From contig LSRY02000009.1 in the NCBI GenBank assembly GCA_001643675.2, positions 1,435,501-1,499,500 of the forward strand: a DNA stretch of 64,000 nt, read 5' to 3'. A program made the position numbers and the translations under genes. Source of the stretch: Monocercomonoides exilis (lineage: Eukaryota > Preaxostyla > Oxymonadida > Polymastigidae). The notes beneath the pieces are model-generated. The model did not search any database and was not told where the DNA came from. It saw only the letters and a list, made by a program, of their open reading frames with translations. Positions 12,387-23,486 of the stretch are shown here, one piece after another; position 1 is the stretch's first letter; every line of letters starts with the position of its first letter.

Positions 12387-15300
12387 TAGACCTGTGCGAC
12401 AAGTGGCTAAATTTGTCAGTAACAGACACAGGTGACCGACAGGTCAATTATTACTGATCACAACCATTATTTTTTTTATTATTTTCATTTTTGGGAGTAT
12501 TTTTTCGAATATAAAAATAAAATGTTTTAATGATTTTTTTTTCAAATAATTGACAGAATGTTTCATGTTCCAACAAAAATTTCAAATTTTGTTGGAACAT
12601 GGCAGGAAATATTTGGTTCAACAAAATGAAATAAAGAAAGTAAACTGAAAGAGAAGAAAAGAAATCAATAGAATTTTTATCTTTGTCGAAAATGATCAAA
12701 AATATTTGATAAAGAAATATATAATATTTTTTGCAATATTTTTGAAAATTCAATTAATCAAATTTACCAAAATATAATTTTCACTGACATGATCCGTGAA
12801 ACAAGGAATTAAATATGCCACTGGATGTCACTTCTGTCACTGACAGTCAGTCTTGTCAATGAAATAAACACGCTCAAAAAAGATACAGAACAACAAAATA
12901 ACTTGCCGAGCTTGTGAAATGTTCAAGATTTCATTTTTTCATCTATTGCAACCATAACTTTTTATTTGATATCTTGTTGTCCTTCTTTTTAAAAGCAAAA
13001 AGCATATACATATTCAAAAAATATCTGAAAAATGCATGTGTGAAGACATTTTCTTTAAACGATTGTTTGAAGATGGATATATTTGTCAATTTCATTATTT
13101 CATTAATTTTTTTTTGTTTGACTCATTTTTCAATTTTCTTCATGTGATGCGATTTTATCCTTGAAAATGCATATCTTATTTTATTATGAAAACATGTCTT
13201 TCTAAGTTTTTGAATGTTCGTTCCGGATCTTTTTCGAAATAAAGGATGAAATTCTTATTTTTTAAATGGAAGAAAAAAGCATTATCAATGACTTAATGGA
13301 GCATTTGAACAAGTGATGAAGATAAAAGTGTGTGCAGCCCTTGGACAAAGAAATCGAACAAATTCACTCATATGCAATAAGTGGGCAGAGTTTATTCTAT
13401 TAGTTGAACAGAAAGCGCTGAATTTTAATCATAAAAATGTGTGTCATTCTAAGAAATTAATGACATAATGATCAATCAATACTTGCTAGGAGAATTCTGA
13501 TTTTATTATATTTTTTTTTGATTGCTGGAAAATTGATATTTAAACAGAACATTCATTCAACTTCTCAGAATTCTTCACGAATGCAACACGATTCATGTTT
13601 GCTTGATATTTTATTCACATAGCTTATCATCCTCGATATAATTTTTCTTTCTTTGCACTCTCCATTCTTATGCAATGTGAAAATAAACAGATTCTATGAA
13701 AATAAATGGAAAGATTTAAAGAAATAATTTCAATTGAAAAGAATTGAGAAAAACCAGTATAAAAGAATGAAATTTTTTAAAAGGAGAAGACGAAAGGCAG
13801 CTGGAAGTTATGAAAGAAAAATGAAGGATGGAATTCATTATTTTTTCCCCCGAAACGTGGAAGCAACAAATTTCTTGTAGATGTTTACTGAAGAAGAAAA
13901 GAATTGCGTGGAATAATCTTCAGAGCAATTTTCTCTATATATTACTGTGATTGGGTTTCACTTCATTCTTTAAAGAAATTATTATAAATAAAAAAACATT
14001 CTCAAACCATCAAGCGCATGTTTTCAATTTTGTGAAATGAACAAGAAAGAAGACATTTTTGAGTCAAAAAATAAAATGAAATAGATCTGGTCAAACATTC
14101 ACAAAATGATAAGAAATTTTCAATAACAAATCATCAATATTATTTTCTTCGTTAAAAAATCGAATCAATTCTCGGATGCAAGCTACGATATCTTCGCATC
14201 CTTCTTCTGTCATCTTTTCAAAATACTTCATTTTTGTTTCCTTTCTTTTCTCTTCCTTCATTTTGTCTTTCTCCTCTTCTTTCAATCCACTTGAAATTTT
14301 CAAAAAAAACTTCAATCCATTAAATGTCATTCCGTCATCCAACGTTGGCTGCTGAATCCCCTCAAAAACAGCATCAACAGCTCTGCCTTTCAACAGGTCT
14401 TCAACTTGCACACCTTCACTTTTTGCTGCTTCAATTATATAAATGCACTGCTAGTTGATTTCTTTGTATTTGATTCTTGATACTCCATGCACTCTTTCAA
14501 CGCTGCTGAAAGATATAATAAATTCTTCATTCCATGATCAGTAATAGCAAAAATAATCTTCCAATGCCTAAAGCCATCTCATCAAAGCAAGCTCTTCTTT
14601 TGTCTCTTTTCCCTCTTTCTCCGCTTCCTTCTCTCTCTTCCAATCCGCACCCTTCACCGACTCTTCCAACTCTCTTTCTCCCTCACGCACAAAATGCAGC
14701 TCATTCACAATCACTCCCACAAAGCTGCTGTTATTGAATAATCTTTTGATAAAAAACAGCCAAGCGAACTGATAAGCAAGTTATGTCAGATTGTGATACT
14801 CCTGATGATTTGTGTTATCTCATTTAAATACAGCTCTTTTTTGATTTCCCAATCAGAGTCATATAAAAAAAATCAAATCGAAAAATAAGAAATATCAAAA
14901 ATGAGAAAGAAGTGCTCAAACGTGACATCCAATGTTGCTCAATACCTGCAATGCTATTTCCACTTCATTTTGAATCTCCTCGTTTTCCTCTTTCTTCGAT
15001 CCAACTTTCAGCAGACTGCGCACACAGACAGAAATCGATTCCAACGAAATTCTTACATTCAGAAAAACACAGCATTCGCTGATATCAACAGGAAGCTTTT
15101 CATTTTTCCCATTCTTTTCCTTTTTTTCTTCTTCAATAATCATCTTATGCAATCTTTTGCCCAGAGAAGATCTTTTTAAGAATAGATTCCATACATTTTT
15201 CAGCTTGATGCAACATCCAATGTGCTTCAGCAATACAAACGCATTTTCCAAACACATTTCCTTTTCTTCAATCATTTTGTTTATTTTATCAAACGATTCT

Positions 15301-15811
15301 GCCTTGAAAATGGATCTGAATTCTTCCTTATTCATTCCATGAACAATTTCATTCATTTCTTCGATCTTCTGCTTCTGTTCAGCCTCAGTGCAATGCTCAA
15401 GCTCAAGATTCAATTCCGAATAAAAAACAAGGAAAGAAATGCAATAACCATGAATTCAAAAGCAATAATGAATCCAAACCATTGAATTTTTATTTGGAAT
15501 ATATCTTTCGCATTTTCATCATTGATTTCATTCAGGAAACGATATAATTTCTTCATAAATGTTGTATTTGAACATGCTTGGATTTAATGAATTAAAGAAA
15601 AGTCGAATCAAAAATTGCTCATGACAACATTTGTGTTAGCACTTCTTATTAAAAGATAAATATGATTCACAACACATTAGTTGTAAAATAATGTTTTATG
15701 AATCTGTTCATGTAATAATGGATTGAACGATCAATGATATAAAAAAAGAAATATTTGAAATAAAATTTAATTGAATTGTTTCATGCGAAAAAAGCGATTT
15801 TGTGACATAAA

Positions 15812-15844
<33 letters not shown>

Positions 15845-15890
15845 GTGACCGACAGCAACAAAAATTTGCATGTCGTGTCGCACAGGTCTA
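12387..15890. mobile_element. hAT-like non-autonomous element with 8-bp target duplication
   Basis: The left end TAGACCTGTGCGACA and the reverse complement of the right end are identical for 15 bp. Both ends are flanked by the same 8-bp direct repeat AAATACAC (12379-12386 and 15891-15898). An 8-bp duplication and TIRs beginning TAGxxC/TG are typical of hAT elements. GTGACCGACAG occurs near both ends (about 12433 and 15845), like subterminal transposase sites, and a TGACA cluster lies at 12780-12860. I see no transposase or BED finger. The interior carries a decayed helical-family gene (14091-15430). A 27-base T run sits near the right end. Size 3504 bp. Confidence 0.75.
14091..15430 (-). pseudogene. 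Alpha-helical repeat-family pseudogene, copy a (inside hAT-like element)
   Basis: N-terminal part 14916-15430 reads EQKQKIEEMNEIV, LLKHIGC, SSLGKRLHKMIIEEE, ENEEIQNEVEIALQ; C-terminal part 14091-14411 reads VEDLLKGRAVDAVFEGIQQP and ends in SYHFVNV, the family's usual C-terminus. The middle (14412-14915) still shows NELHFVREGERELEE and KETKEELALMRWL but has stops and at least one frameshift. An intron-like gap follows NIGCH at about 14930. Matches, from memory, a very large hypothetical family in Monocercomonoides; function unknown. It lies wholly within a TIR element, suggesting capture. Confidence 0.75.
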
Positions 15891-16287
15891 AAATACACAC
15901 TTGCTAGCAACTGCTATCGAGCTATTTGAATCAAGTGAGTTGCATGTTTTGATTTCTTCATTTTCATTTCATCTTTTCGAATATTCTTTATGATTTTATG
16001 AACAGGAGCTGAGATTTTTTTATTTTCCTTTTTGAAAGATAAATAATATTTGATTTGCTTGAATAATTGAATTTTTTTAAGAAATTTTCAAACAAGAAAA
16101 ATACATCAAAACGACACTCGTAACAATCGAAAGATATTCGAAAAGTTGAATGTATTGAGCGATAATAAATGTTATCATCCAGATATGCAACATGAAATGT
16201 TATTATTCAAAACAAATCTTCATTGTTACAAACTCAAAAATACAATCTCTTCTCTTATAAAGATTCAAAAAGTTTGTATCAAACAAC
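15431..16287. other. No gene seen
   Basis: A/T-rich DNA comprising the right end of the hAT-like element (with a poly-T run at about 15817-15843) and the flank after it. Nothing with coding character. Confidence 0.5.
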
Positions 16288-17071
16288 TTGTTTTCATATC
16301 AGCACGTGTTGTTTTCTTCGTCTATTTCACAGTTCTGGAAGCGGAGAAGAGAAGAGAAGAAGGCTGGATGGGACAAGCAGCCAGTATGCTCTTCATCTTC
16401 ATATACATCATCAGCGCTTGCAATTGATTCTTCATGTGCATCTGTGGTGGAGGCATTATTCACGTTGGAAGCATCGATGGACGACATCCAGAGGCGGCTG
16501 CGGATTGTGGTTTCAGATACGACTGTGGTGTTTGCGCAGAACATGCCGCTGTCGCTGCGGATGCTGCGAGTATATGCTGTTTTGCTGCAGGTGGTGCTGC
16601 ATGGGGATATGTTGTGTGTGTGCCTGCTATGTGGCACTTTTGGAGAAGCTTTCCGTTCCGCAGGAGGCGCAGCTTCCAACTCTTGCAGCTTCTGTGGGAA
16701 AGATGTCTGAGAGCAAGAGGTTCTTTTTTTCAGCGGATGCGAATATATTCCCATAGATCTTCGATCTGTTTGACCCGTCGCTGCTGCCGTCTGCGATAGC
16801 GCGGCTGGTGCTGCGATCGTCTCAGTCGAGGCTTGCGGTGGTGAAGCTGGACGACGAAGTGAAAGGGCGATGTGTTGCAGTGTATGAAGTGGGGAAAATT
16901 GTGGAGAAGAAGGTTGTAGGTGGAGGGGCTGAGGATGGAGGAGGTGGATCTGTCTCCAGCAACGATTGTGCTGGCTGTGCTGGAGGAGCGAAAACAAGTG
17001 GAGGAAGGAGAACGATTCAATGGGAGACTCAGAGGAATGTTCGATCATTTCTACAACGAAAAGTTTTATAG
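16288..17071 (+). pseudogene. Decayed gene, 5' part (DDIQRRLRIVVSD block)
   Basis: The frame 16288-16710 reads about 140 residues including SMDDIQRRLRIVVSDTTVVF and LCGTFGEAFRSAGGAAS, then a TGA stop. A second frame continues with VEGLRMEEVDLSPATIVLAV and VLEERKQVEEGERF. The same blocks occur at 8.6-9.1 kb (plus) and at 30684-30937 (minus, IEDIERRLLIVVSEAAGVY), which shows which strand is coding. No domain recognised. A 249-aa frame exists on the opposite strand but is Ser/His-rich with no parallel in the other copies. The local DNA is visibly more G/C-rich than its surroundings. Confidence 0.5.
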
Positions 17072-17179
17072 AAATGATTATTTCTGTGAAGCTGTTGTAA
17101 AAAAATGAGCGAACAATTTGTCAATAATTGAGAAAAAAGACAAATGTGATGAAGAAGCAATGGGAAAAAGTTGTTTGAT

Positions 17180-18170
17180 TTATGCGGAGTGATAAAAAGA
17201 AGAGGAGGAAGAGGAGGAAGAGGAGGAAGAGGAGGAAGAGGAGGAAGAGGGAGGAAAAATTGAGTGCACCAGGAAGAAGGAGTGAAGAGGTTGTTCTATC
17301 TGGTCGATGGCTGATGAACAGTGTCTTGAACCAAAAAGGCAATCAACGAATGATGCGTGTGCGAATTGCACACGGGCAGACTTTTGATGTGCTGGGCGAG
17401 CTGAACATTCCGCTGTCATGAAGTTGTGCTAAGACGCAGGTGAAATGGTGGAGATGCAGCTGAGGAACAAAGCCGAAGAGGAATCTAACTTTGGAGTCGT
17501 GCGAGATCCTCGTGCAGCATGGGATAGAGAGTGAAGCAGTGATGAAGCAGGTTATTGTGGAAGACTTGGTAGTTATGTTTATCGTACTTGTTGAGTGACT
17601 CGAGTACAAAGCAGAGGAGTACGAGTTTGTGATTGATATCTTTATTAACCAAGTTGAGCTGATCCGCCTTGTGAATGAGCACATTGTGATGAAGTAGCGG
17701 AGACTGTGCTGAGGAGTGACAGCGTCTGTTGTGATGGAGCATAGATGATTCTGCGAAGGTGAAGTTTACAACTGAGAAGGAAATTGAAGATGCATGACAG
17801 AGCAGAGAAGGAGAAGAAGCAGGAAATGCGAAGGAGATTCTGAGCAATTGTTCAGCGACACTATCAGTGCATGCGTTTGAGGGTGTGTTTGATGGGGCGA
17901 CTGATGCGGACACGCAGCTTATATGGTTTGGTGAGTGAATGGAAGCAGAGGTGCAGAAGGATCGGAGGCGGATTCATTCAAAAAGTCAGACAAGAGGCTT
18001 GGTACAGAAGAAGTGTTTATTTGAGAAGACAGTCAAATGCTGCACAGACGATGGGTTTACGCGGATATGATGCTTCGTACGCCATTTCTAACAGACCAAG
18101 CTTTCTCAGCGGTTGTTCCTATGGATGCTTCCATGGCATTGAAGATGGCAGCAGAGGATTTGCATTATAA
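17180..18170 (+). pseudogene. Decayed gene, middle part
   Basis: Plus-strand frames give RVRIAHGQTFDVLGELNIPL (about 17358), QVIVEDLVVMFIVLVE and EYEFVIDIFINQVELIRLVN (17550-17670), then VFDGATDADTQLIWFGEW (about 17889) and PMDASMALKMAAEDLHYN near 18118-18170, all interrupted by stops and frame changes. The helical character and lack of indels over long blocks suggest a real protein lost recently. It is probably the continuation of the gene at 16.3 kb, with a GAG/GGAAGA low-complexity tract at 17200-17255 between them. Function not recognised. Confidence 0.45.
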
Positions 18171-19459
18171 TTCTATTTCTTCTTCTTCTTCGTTGTCGTC
18201 GTCAATTTCTATTTTTTTGAGTGTCTGTTCCTTCTTCTCATCCTCCTCATCGTCTCAAATATCTCATCTGTCACATTCCTCTTCTTCTGTCTCTTCATCA
18301 GCCTCAGCGCATACATCTCTGGAAGCACCTGCTTTGAACAGTATATCGAATGCATGTGTTCTGACGAGTCGCCCGTTGATGTTTCTTGTTTCATTGGCTT
18401 TACGGCATTTGCACAGCTCCATCGACCTCCTCATCTCCTGATGCGACGAATGGGAAGAGTGTGACGAAGGAATTGGTGGATGCACATCATCAAGAGGAGT
18501 GGGGGATTTGAACAGACGAGGAGGCGAATAGAAGAAGCGCTTCTGCGACGAGGTGTGTAAAGATGGAGAGTACATGCCAAAGAAAAGCGGCGGCGCATCA
18601 GTTGCTGAAGAATAAAGAGGCGCAATAAGAGCAGATGAAAGAGAAGAGGATGAAGTGGTGGAGATGATAGCAGACGAAGTGACTGGAGCTGGCAAGTTTG
18701 ATGAGGCAGTTGGGGCTGCAACAGCAGCAGATCGTTGGAAGCTTCCTAGATGAACCAAATGAGAAGGATGCAAGGGAGAGCTTGCCTGTGTGAGAGACAA
18801 CTGCGATGTGGCTGAGGATGTGCGGGTGTGGAAAGAGTTCGTGTTCAAAGAGGAAGACAATGATTGAGATTGAGATTGAGACTGAGACTGAGACTGAGAC
18901 TGAGACTGAGATGAAGGCTGAGGTTGTCGGGTGAGTGCGGGGCCAGGCGAGGTGGATGTTGACATCTGCTGGATGGTCTGAGAGAAGGAAAGAAGAGCAG
19001 AGAAAGAGGAGGAAGCGAGAGATGTTGGAGAAGTCAGAGAGGCCAAGGAAGAAGAAGCAGAGGAAGATAAAGGTGGAAGGGAAGAAGACGAGGACGACGA
19101 CGAAGAAGATGCAATGGATGTAGTTGAAGATCCCCCAAGCACAATCGTAGGAGCCAATAGTGATGCAGTCACAGAAGACGATGTGTCATCAAAGAACGAG
19201 CGAAGCGTGGCTAACGCAAAAGTGGTAGATAATGGAGCGTTTGAGGTGCTTATCTCAGAGAGGAGAGCTGTTGATGAGTGTGTGCGTGCTATTGAAGTGG
19301 TTGTTTGAGTGATGGCAGGTGCAGGGAAGACGAGGGCAGTGGCTGAGACAGAGGTAAATGAGGATACTGTTTTTGAAGGAGAAGAAGAAGAAAAAGAAGG
19401 AGGAGGAGGAGAAGAAGGAGGAGGAGAAGAAGAAGAAGGAGAAGGAAAGAGAGGAAACA
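18171..19459 (+). other. Low-complexity acidic/basic linker region with antisense 500-aa open frame
   Basis: The plus strand is rich in GAG/GAA/GAT and reads Glu/Lys/Arg/Asp-rich segments with stops. The minus strand is open from 19766 to 18264 (500 aa) but is a Ser/Pro/Gln-rich sequence, which is what the reverse of a purine-rich stretch gives. Its last 50 residues (CKCRKANETRNINGRLVRTH) are less biased and could be real. I favour a plus-strand disordered linker of the decayed gene, with moderate doubt. Confidence 0.35.
18861..18911. repeat. Hexamer tandem repeat (GACTGA)n
   Basis: GATTGA/GACTGA units repeated about eight times; gives a Gln-Ser repeat on the minus strand. Confidence 0.95.
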
Positions 19460-19997
19460 AGGGCTGGAGTTGAATGGCTTGGGAAAACGAATGAAGATGA
19501 AGCATATGGTTGCGAAGGAGTTTTTGAATGTTGTGAGCGAAGAGTGGGAGGTGAATGAGGAAGGCTGGAAGACGAGGAAGTTTGTGGAGTTGGAGAAGAT
19601 GCATGCCGTGCTGATGTTTGCGTGTAATGTGATTATGATGAGCACGACAGTTTCGCAGAGGTCGACATAGGTCGACATAGGTGCTGATGCAAGCGACAGG
19701 ATCGATCGCGTTGCAAAGTGGCGGTGTGAAAAGGACATAGAGCATTGCACCGGGGCATGATGGCACTCTTACGTAATTTTGTTCGTTACGCTTCTTGCCG
19801 AGAAAAGTGTTTGTGGTATATCAAGTGCATTTGATGATTCAGCAGTCGAACGTGTGTTGCAGCAGAGAGTGAGGGCTCATGGTGGGGAGAAAGCAGAACG
19901 GATGGTGCTGGAGGCAGAGTGGAGAGACAGGGGATATATGTCGCAGGATGCGGAGAAAGAAGTGCTGCTTGAGTTTCTGGAGTCGAAGAATCTCTAA
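19460..19997 (+). pseudogene. Decayed gene, 3' part; paralogue of 62126-62700
   Basis: Reads ELNGLGKRMKMKHMVAKEF, VELEKMHAVLMFACNVIMMS, then CEKDIEHCTG near 19733, and a last frame 19779-19997 ending in AEKEVLLEFLESKNL. The minus strand at 62.1-62.7 kb encodes a clear paralogue (ELNGLKKRAEMKQMAVKEF, KWEKMRAGFVCVCDVEL, CEDTEHCSG). Conservation of this block between two decayed copies proves that the plus strand is coding here. Function not recognised; a tag repeat GTCGACATAG occurs twice near 19660-19680. Confidence 0.5.
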
Positions 19998-20164
19998 AGA
20001 AAAGATATGGACTTGTTGATGATTTTATGGTAGTTAAAGGAGAAGAGCGCATCTGAAATTGTGGTTTTGATACTGTTGGATGCATGGAGGATTATGCTGT
20101 GGCGTAAATGCATGAGACAATTATGGTGAAAGGGAGGCAAGTGTGTTGGAGTTTCGCCATCTGA

Positions 20165-20948
20165 TCAATGTGCATATTTTTGTGTTTGGAATTGAAGAAG
20201 AAGAGATGATGATGAAGAGAGAATGAAAATGGAGCGAAGAAAAAGGGATGACGGAAGAGATAAGATGAGTTTCGATAATTCCGTTTCAACACTTGCTTTT
20301 ATCAAAGCTGAATTGGATGTTGAACTTGAATCAGAAACTGTCCAACCACTTTGATCATCATTTCCTTTGATTTCGTTTTCCTGTCTAGCAAAGTTAAGCT
20401 CATCACTCATCACAATCATTTCATTCACAACAACTTTTTTTGTTCCTGTTTGCCTTGTGAGAGAGCGCTTCATTGTCAAACAGGGGAATTGAACAATTCC
20501 ACAATGTGAGTGATCAGATGCCTCGGTGCTTCTCATATATATTTCTTCTGGAGTGGGAAGGAGATAGATGCACAGAGGGATAGCCCCGCTGGTGTTTCCG
20601 TTGTAGTATCCTCGCACTCTGTCAACAGAATCCAAAGAATCTGTCACGCATGTGATGTTTTCTGATTTTGCAGTTTCTTCCAGATTGGGTGAAATGACAA
20701 AGATATCTCTTTTCCATTTGGCTGTGTTTGTTCCAAATGAGGAAGAAATGAGGAAATTGGGATTTTCATTCAACAGCTGGAGAAAAATTCCTCCGCTAAG
20801 TCCGTTGGATAAAGAACAAAAGCATCCATCAAAATTGAAGCCTTTCACTTTCACTTCATTTCCATTCCCAACACACAGCATCATCGACCCTCCGTTGGCT
20901 GATTTTGAGCTTCCGCATCTGAAAATGTTTTCGAAATCATATCTTTGT
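20165..20948 (-). pseudogene. Beta-helix surface-protein fragment
   Basis: A single open frame of about 260 codons, likely one exon: a pyrimidine tract ending in CATTATAG gives a 3' splice site at 20949. It shows GCFCSLSNGLSGGIFLQLL, KWKRDIFVISPNLEE and then STEASDHSHCGIVQFPC, the order seen in the other beta-helix copies (GRDVYVKC, then SDSRQCG--NEPC). The C-terminal 60 residues become Ser/Leu low-complexity and end without a membrane helix, so the gene is truncated on both sides. Probably extracellular in the intact family; this fragment may be non-functional. Confidence 0.55.
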
Positions 20949-21289
20949 CTATAATGAAATTGAAAAAACAAATGTTGGCTATCAACTGCGAACTATTCAA
21001 TAAAAAAAGCATGATTGAATAATAAATAAAAATTAAATATTTTTTGTTTAAATAAAATACTAACCACTAAATTTATCAAATTTTAAGATGCATCGTATAT
21101 GTGTGTTCTATTATTGCAATCATGTTGAGTTCAGGCTCATAAAGCAAAAGAAAAATGCTATTCAAATGAAATTTTGAATTAACATTGAAAATCAAGTTTA
21201 TCAGGATAAAGAATCGAAACGCACCTTGTTTATTGCATTTATTAGCAATTGCAAAGTGGTTCAATCAAGTGAAACTCTTTTTCATTGAA

Positions 21290-21498
21290 AAAATGATACT
21301 TTGATTTTTATCAAAAAATTTGATATATTATTTTTTGCTTTGAAAATTTTCTTCTTTGAAAGAAGTTTGCTATGAACTTGCTTACAATATTCTGCAACAA
21401 ACATTTTTTAATGAAAATAATGGAAACGGATTGAAAATAATTTAACAACCATGGGTCAAATTTTTGATCTGATGTCACTTTTCAAAAAAATTTTGACA
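21290..21498. repeat. Dispersed repeat block (inverted copy at 60848-61065)
   Basis: About 200 bp matching the reverse complement of 60848-61065. Identical blocks include TTGATATATTATTTTTTG/TGGATATATTATTTTTTG and CCATGGGTCAAATTTTTGAT/CCATGGGTCAGATTTTTGAT. Non-coding. Confidence 0.7.
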
Positions 21499-21500
21499 TA

Positions 21501-21692
21501 TGGGTAATTATTATTGAAAATTAATTTTCTCTGTCAAAAATTTCTGCTTGAGGTTTCTATTTGAATATTGATTAATGAACGTCGAAATGTCATATCTTCT
21601 TTTGAAGATTATTTTTTCATGAATATAATCTGAAGCATTATCTTTTAAAACAACATCAATGCATTTTTCTTTTTAACAAATAAAACCTCTCC

Positions 21693-21724
<32 letters not shown>

Positions 21725-22354
21725 GAAGAATCGACACGTAGAAAAAATTGATGATTTCAAAAATAATCGGCATGATTTTCGATCATGGCATCTTACTGAT
21801 CAACAACAAAACTTATTCAAAAATAATCTAAGGAATCCTTTTATTTTTCTAATATCTCTTTATATATGTTGAAACTGTTAAAGATTTTGAAGAAACTCAC
21901 CCATCACATGTTCTCATAAAGTGAATAATCGTGGAAAACGCAGCTTTCAAATGTTATTAGAAAACTGCATTGTTTCCAAAACAAATAAATGAAAGTTTGC
22001 AATAAAGATACAATTTAATACGCTGATTAAAACGCTAGGAACGTCTGTCATTGTGTTTTCACTAAAGTCAAAAAAATATCATTTTTATTTTCACATTTTT
22101 CATAGGACAAAAGTTAAATTGAATAAATCTTAAAATTAATGGATGAGGATTGTGGTTCTGCTTCAAACCCTGGAGTATTTTAAATACAGAAATTCATGCA
22201 ATTCACTTTTTCTTATTTCAACATTATCATTTCATCATCTGATAAAAAAAATAAAAAAATAAATAAAATTAACAAAAATTTTCAATTCAAAAGATTTATA
22301 CAGGGAATGATCTATTAGATGCCGAGATCGTCAGTTGTGCCAAATAATCACCCA
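21501..22354. mobile_element. Candidate TA-flanked MITE
   Basis: Begins TGGGTAATTATT and ends (reverse complement) TGGGTGATTATT, with TA on both outer sides (21499-21500, 22355-22356). The similarity of the dispersed repeat at 21290-21498 to its other copy stops exactly at this left border, which fits an insertion. The inverted match is only about 13 bp, so confidence is low. Interior A/T-rich with an A run at about 21696-21720; no gene. Confidence 0.3.
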
Positions 22355-22634
22355 TATCTTAATAACAATCTCTCTCTCTCTCTCTTTTTTTTTTTTTTTT
22401 TTTTTTAATATTTGATATTTGATTCGACAACGCTAATGTTTGTTTGAACAAACATCCTCTTATCCAATAAGCAAGGAGTTTTTTTGAATGAATTTAGATC
22501 AATAAAAAATAAATATTTTAATCAAATTATATTATCAACATATTCTGTTCGATCAAATATGCAATTTGTCATTTCATTTTTTCATTTTCATTTTCATTTG
22601 CTTTTTCTTTTAATAATTTGTAATTCATATCAGT

Positions 22635-23486
22635 ATGAAAGCTACTACTTACAAAGCATTAAAAGTTATGCTTGCAGCTTTGTTCGGCGCATGCTCGATC
22701 ATTGCTTTTATTTCCGTTTTATTGATTCATTATTTGCTTGAACAACAAAAACAATCTGCACTATCTCTTGAACAATGGAAAAAAAAGATTGCAAATATGC
22801 GCACTATTGTTATAAATTTGGAACGAAGACCTGATAGGAAAAATTTTATGATGTCTCAGCTGAAAGATACACAGCTTAAGTACGAATTCTTTCCAGCTAT
22901 TGATGGAAAACTTCTAAATTCATCTGACTGCATAAACGAAAGACTTTCATTTTTGAGTCGAATACATCCTCGGACGAAATTCAATTTTACTGAAGCTTGC
23001 GAAACATTGGGTCCATATTTCTGGCAATATGGAGTTATTGGTTGCTGGCAAAGCCATCTTCAAATATATTTTGACATCGTTGAAAGGTCAAAACAAACTG
23101 GAATGGATGAGCCTGTTCTTATTTTTGAAGATGATGCAAATGTTCCTTCAAATTTGACACAAATACTACCTCAGTTGATGCCTCAACTCCCAGATGATTG
23201 GGATGCATTTTTCTTGGGAAGACATTATCACGTCTGTTCCGTAAATGTGACAAAAGACTTGTGCAAACTTGATTTTTTCTTCGGCACTCACGCTTATATT
23301 TTGAACGGAGCAAAGTCAGCAGAAAAGATTATAAGTATATCCAACACTGAAATGATTCAATTTGCAGATGTTGCATGGTTGTCGTATACCGGAGGCTATT
23401 TAAATTTCTATACTGTGAGTGGAGATCAAATCGTTAAGCAAGACGATGAAGTTAGGAAGGTCAGTGATGTTTTGTTTTATGGATAG
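22635..23486 (+). CDS. Glycosyltransferase family 25-like membrane protein
   Basis: 283 residues, intact. Residues about 10-34 form one hydrophobic segment after a short basic N-terminus, predicting a type II Golgi/ER membrane anchor. The catalytic part starts MRTIVINLERRPDRKNF, the classic GT25 N-terminal motif, followed by FFPAIDGKLL, then GVIGCWQSHLQIYFDIVERS and PVLIFEDDANVP (EDD is the likely metal-binding acidic motif) and WDAFFLGRHYHV. GT25 enzymes transfer galactose or other sugars to protein or lipid-linked acceptors; the acceptor here is unknown. Start chosen at the first ATG, which lies just before the membrane segment. Ends in TAG. It sits in the only window stretch with intact host genes; the next one is another glycosyltransferase at 28805. 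No operon logic applies in this eukaryote. Confidence 0.85.
   Translation: MKATTYKALKVMLAALFGACSIIAFISVLLIHYLLEQQKQSALSLEQWKKKIANMRTIVINLERRPDRKNFMMSQLKDTQLKYEFFPAIDGKLLNSSDCINERLSFLSRIHPRTKFNFTEACETLGPYFWQYGVIGCWQSHLQIYFDIVERSKQTGMDEPVLIFEDDANVPSNLTQILPQLMPQLPDDWDAFFLGRHYHVCSVNVTKDLCKLDFFFGTHAYILNGAKSAEKIISISNTEMIQFADVAWLSYTGGYLNFYTVSGDQIVKQDDEVRKVSDVLFYG

Noticed and set aside
7037-15890. hAT or mariner transposase genes inside the two neighbouring elements
   Set aside because: No frame shows a DDE/D pattern, BED finger or HTH; both look non-autonomous.
16299-17048. 249-aa minus-strand frame
   Set aside because: The plus strand carries blocks conserved in three other copies; the minus frame has no such support.
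18264-19766. 500-aa minus-strand open frame as a Ser/Pro-rich protein
   Set aside because: It is antisense to a purine-rich region whose plus strand has a conserved paralogous block at 19460-19770; composition is explained by low complexity.
20165-20948. Intact secreted protein
   Set aside because: Truncated on both sides relative to the family, no anchor or signal peptide, low-complexity tail.
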